64,000 nucleotides of DNA, taken from Glutamicibacter uratoxydans. Its GTDB lineage: Bacteria; Actinomycetota; Actinomycetes; Actinomycetales; Micrococcaceae. The translations under genes were made by a program, and so were the position numbers. The stretch lies in contig NZ_BJNY01000006.1 of NCBI RefSeq assembly GCF_006539925.1, forward strand, positions 62,001-126,000. The letters are read 5' to 3'. The notes beneath the pieces are model-generated. The model worked only from the letters and a program-made list of their open reading frames with translations. It searched no databases and had not been told where the DNA came from. How positions within the stretch are numbered: position 1 is the stretch's first letter; the number at the start of each line of letters is the position of its first letter. Of this stretch, positions 63,063 to 64,000 are shown piece by piece.

Positions 63063-63281
63063 ATGATTCTGTTGATTCAAGTTCGAAGCTCGCCGAATAG
63101 CAAGGTACAAATGGTTGTGGATGAGGATCTTACTAATTCGACTCTAGGTGAGCGAGCCTGGGCCTCTCAGACTCAACTTCGTTTCGTAGAAGTTGAATAT
63201 GAACAGAATTTGACGAAGCGTTTAGTCCGAGCTTTCAACATTGGTTTCGTTAGAAGTTTAGGTACTATTTTGGACAAATAA
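63063..63281 (+). CDS. Possible small protein, unknown
   Basis: 72 residues from 63063, or 56 from an internal ATG at 63111. The C-terminal part LRFVEVEYEQNLTKRLVRAF looks like a plausible folded segment. No family is recognised, and the ribosome binding sites are weak. It ends 4 bp before the next micro-ORF. Confidence 0.3.
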   Translation: MILLIQVRSSPNSKVQMVVDEDLTNSTLGERAWASQTQLRFVEVEYEQNLTKRLVRAFNIGFVRSLGTILDK

Positions 63282-63285
63282 TTCC

Positions 63286-63402
63286 ATGTCACTAGATCTT
63301 GTAACTTTACGAACTTACAATCTGAAGATTGTAGCGCGGTCGGTTGCCTTAGATGTTGATGAATTAACTATGTTTCGGTGGCTTGAAGATGAGTTAGACT
63401 AG
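63286..63402 (+). CDS. Possible 38-residue micro-protein
   Basis: ATG to TAG frame: MSLDLVTLRTYNLKIVARSV then ALDVDELTMFRWLEDELD. Four bases after the preceding small ORF, 50 bp before the racemase gene. The helical C-terminal part ends very acidic. No ribosome binding site is obvious, so it could be spurious. Confidence 0.25.
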   Translation: MSLDLVTLRTYNLKIVARSVALDVDELTMFRWLEDELD

Positions 63403-63452
63403 GCCAGCGCAGTAATTGGGGAATTACGCTTTTGCGCTTTCTTGGGGGAAAG

Positions 63453-64000
63453 ATGATATCGGATCGTCCGATTTTGGGGATACTTGGCGGCATGGGGCCC
63501 GCCGCCACAGCGGATTTTTCTGCAAGGCTTGCGCAGAATGCTCATGCGCACACCGATCAAGAGCATATCGTCTCATTCTGCTACTCAGATCCGAGCATAC
63601 CGGATCGAACTTCTGCTCTGATTTCAACGGGGCGTTCTCCTTTGCCCGCGTTGCAACGTGGGGCTATTTTCCTTGAGAGCATCGGCGCATCCTATATAGC
63701 TATTCCGTGCAATACTGCCCATTTTTGGTTTGATGAGATCCAAAAGTCCGTGAAGATTCCGATCATTAATATGATCGATGCTGTCGTTCATCAAGTTGAG
63801 CTGGACTCACCGTCGCTGACCCGCATTGGTCTGCTGGGAACTATGGGCACGACCTCGGCCGGAATTTATTCTCGCGGTTTTGGTCCGAGCCGCGAAGTTA
63901 TCGACCTCAATACCCATCACTCTGGCAACCCTGCCGTAGCGGGAATTAATGCTGTTAAGCAAGGAAATGTTTCCTTAGGTCAGCGCCTACTGTCCGAGGC
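63453..64000 (+). CDS. Aspartate/glutamate racemase family protein, 3' end missing
   Basis: 182 codons visible, open at the right edge. ATG with GGGGGAAAG upstream. LGILGGMGPAATADFSARLA is the N-terminal signature of the Asp/Glu racemase family, and SYIAIPCNTAHFWFDE carries the first catalytic Cys; the second catalytic Cys lies beyond the window. Family members make D-aspartate or D-glutamate; this N-terminal pattern is closer to aspartate racemase than to MurI. Confidence 0.85.
   Translation, partial: MISDRPILGILGGMGPAATADFSARLAQNAHAHTDQEHIVSFCYSDPSIPDRTSALISTGRSPLPALQRGAIFLESIGASYIAIPCNTAHFWFDEIQKSVKIPIINMIDAVVHQVELDSPSLTRIGLLGTMGTTSAGIYSRGFGPSREVIDLNTHHSGNPAVAGINAVKQGNVSLGQRLLSE

Larger units (their letters stand above)
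62633..63452. other. AT-richer stretch with micro-ORFs, possibly decayed genes
   Basis: 820 bp without a convincing full-length gene. Candidate small frames: 62726-62932 (+, MVRIAAVVNDKTSM...), 63063-63281 (+) and 63286-63402 (+). A hairpin TTCCTGCA-TCCT-TGCAGGAA sits at 62941-62960. Codon use is AT-leaning compared with the ilv genes. It may be a remnant of transferred DNA or the regulatory/leader region of the racemase gene. Confidence 0.45.

Overview
The window is high-GC, gene-dense bacterial DNA with the gene style of a Micrococcaceae actinomycete of the Arthrobacter/Glutamicibacter type. The reasons are the 3,4-dihydroxyphenylacetate 2,3-dioxygenase (which keeps every active-site residue of the Brevibacterium/Arthrobacter enzymes), a DUF222-HNH gene, an actinobacterial NrtR-nadABC-nifS operon, many GTG/TTG starts and one probable leaderless gene. 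The assignment is inferred from gene content; no 16S gene is present.

Layout. 0-3.7 kb: the end of a maltose-type ABC importer (binding protein cut by the left edge, then two permeases; no ATPase). 3.7-12.7 kb: a HAAS-type membrane protein, TetR plus a DHA2-type MFS exporter, a META lipoprotein, an ABC-F ATPase, a phosphoribosyltransferase, an HD hydrolase, a lower-GC DUF222-HNH protein with a LexA-like palindrome upstream, and a second META gene without a signal peptide. 12.8-17.7 kb: a leftward homoprotocatechuate operon, hpaG-rraA fusion / gntR / hpaE / hpaD, behind a perfect GTATAC-centred palindrome. 17.9-23.2 kb: hydrolases, the first dihydroxy-acid dehydratase, an MmyB-like XRE regulator, a GNAT enzyme, and a compact 101-bp three-way-junction element. 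23.2-29 kb: nrtR-nadA-nadB-nadC-nifS, a self-contained de novo NAD operon with an operator in front of nrtR. 29-32.8 kb: glycosyltransferase and TetR diverging from a perfect 25-bp operator, then a second DHA2 exporter preceded by three palindromes. 32.8-37.8 kb: a carbamate kinase gene divergent from DUF2877-FdrA-DUF1116, the gene set of an oxamate carbamoyltransferase (AllFGH). 37.8-43.7 kb: a VanY-type carboxypeptidase with three SH3-like repeats, small enzymes, an LLM monooxygenase with its MarR regulator, and SoxR with a soxbox. 43.8-51.9 kb: an RND pump, malate:quinone oxidoreductase, a peptide-binding lipoprotein and a 2-hydroxyacid dehydrogenase. 52.0-54.7 kb: three identical tRNA-Lys(CTT) genes, a peroxiredoxin, tRNA-Leu(TAG), GNAT and isopentenyl diphosphate isomerase. 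55.5-61.1 kb: the branched-chain amino acid locus, a second ilvD then ilvB-ilvN-ilvC behind an attenuator encoding a Val-Leu-Leu-Val-Ile leader peptide. 61.2-64 kb: a methyltransferase, a secreted sunset-domain protein, an AT-richer stretch of micro-ORFs, and an aspartate/glutamate racemase cut by the right edge.

The most promising parts for follow-up are the FAH-RraA fusion that may complete a shortened homoprotocatechuate route, the AllFGH-like set without purine genes, the structured element at 21607-21707, the triple palindrome at 32758-32811, the ilvB attenuator, and the SoxR-box micro-gene.
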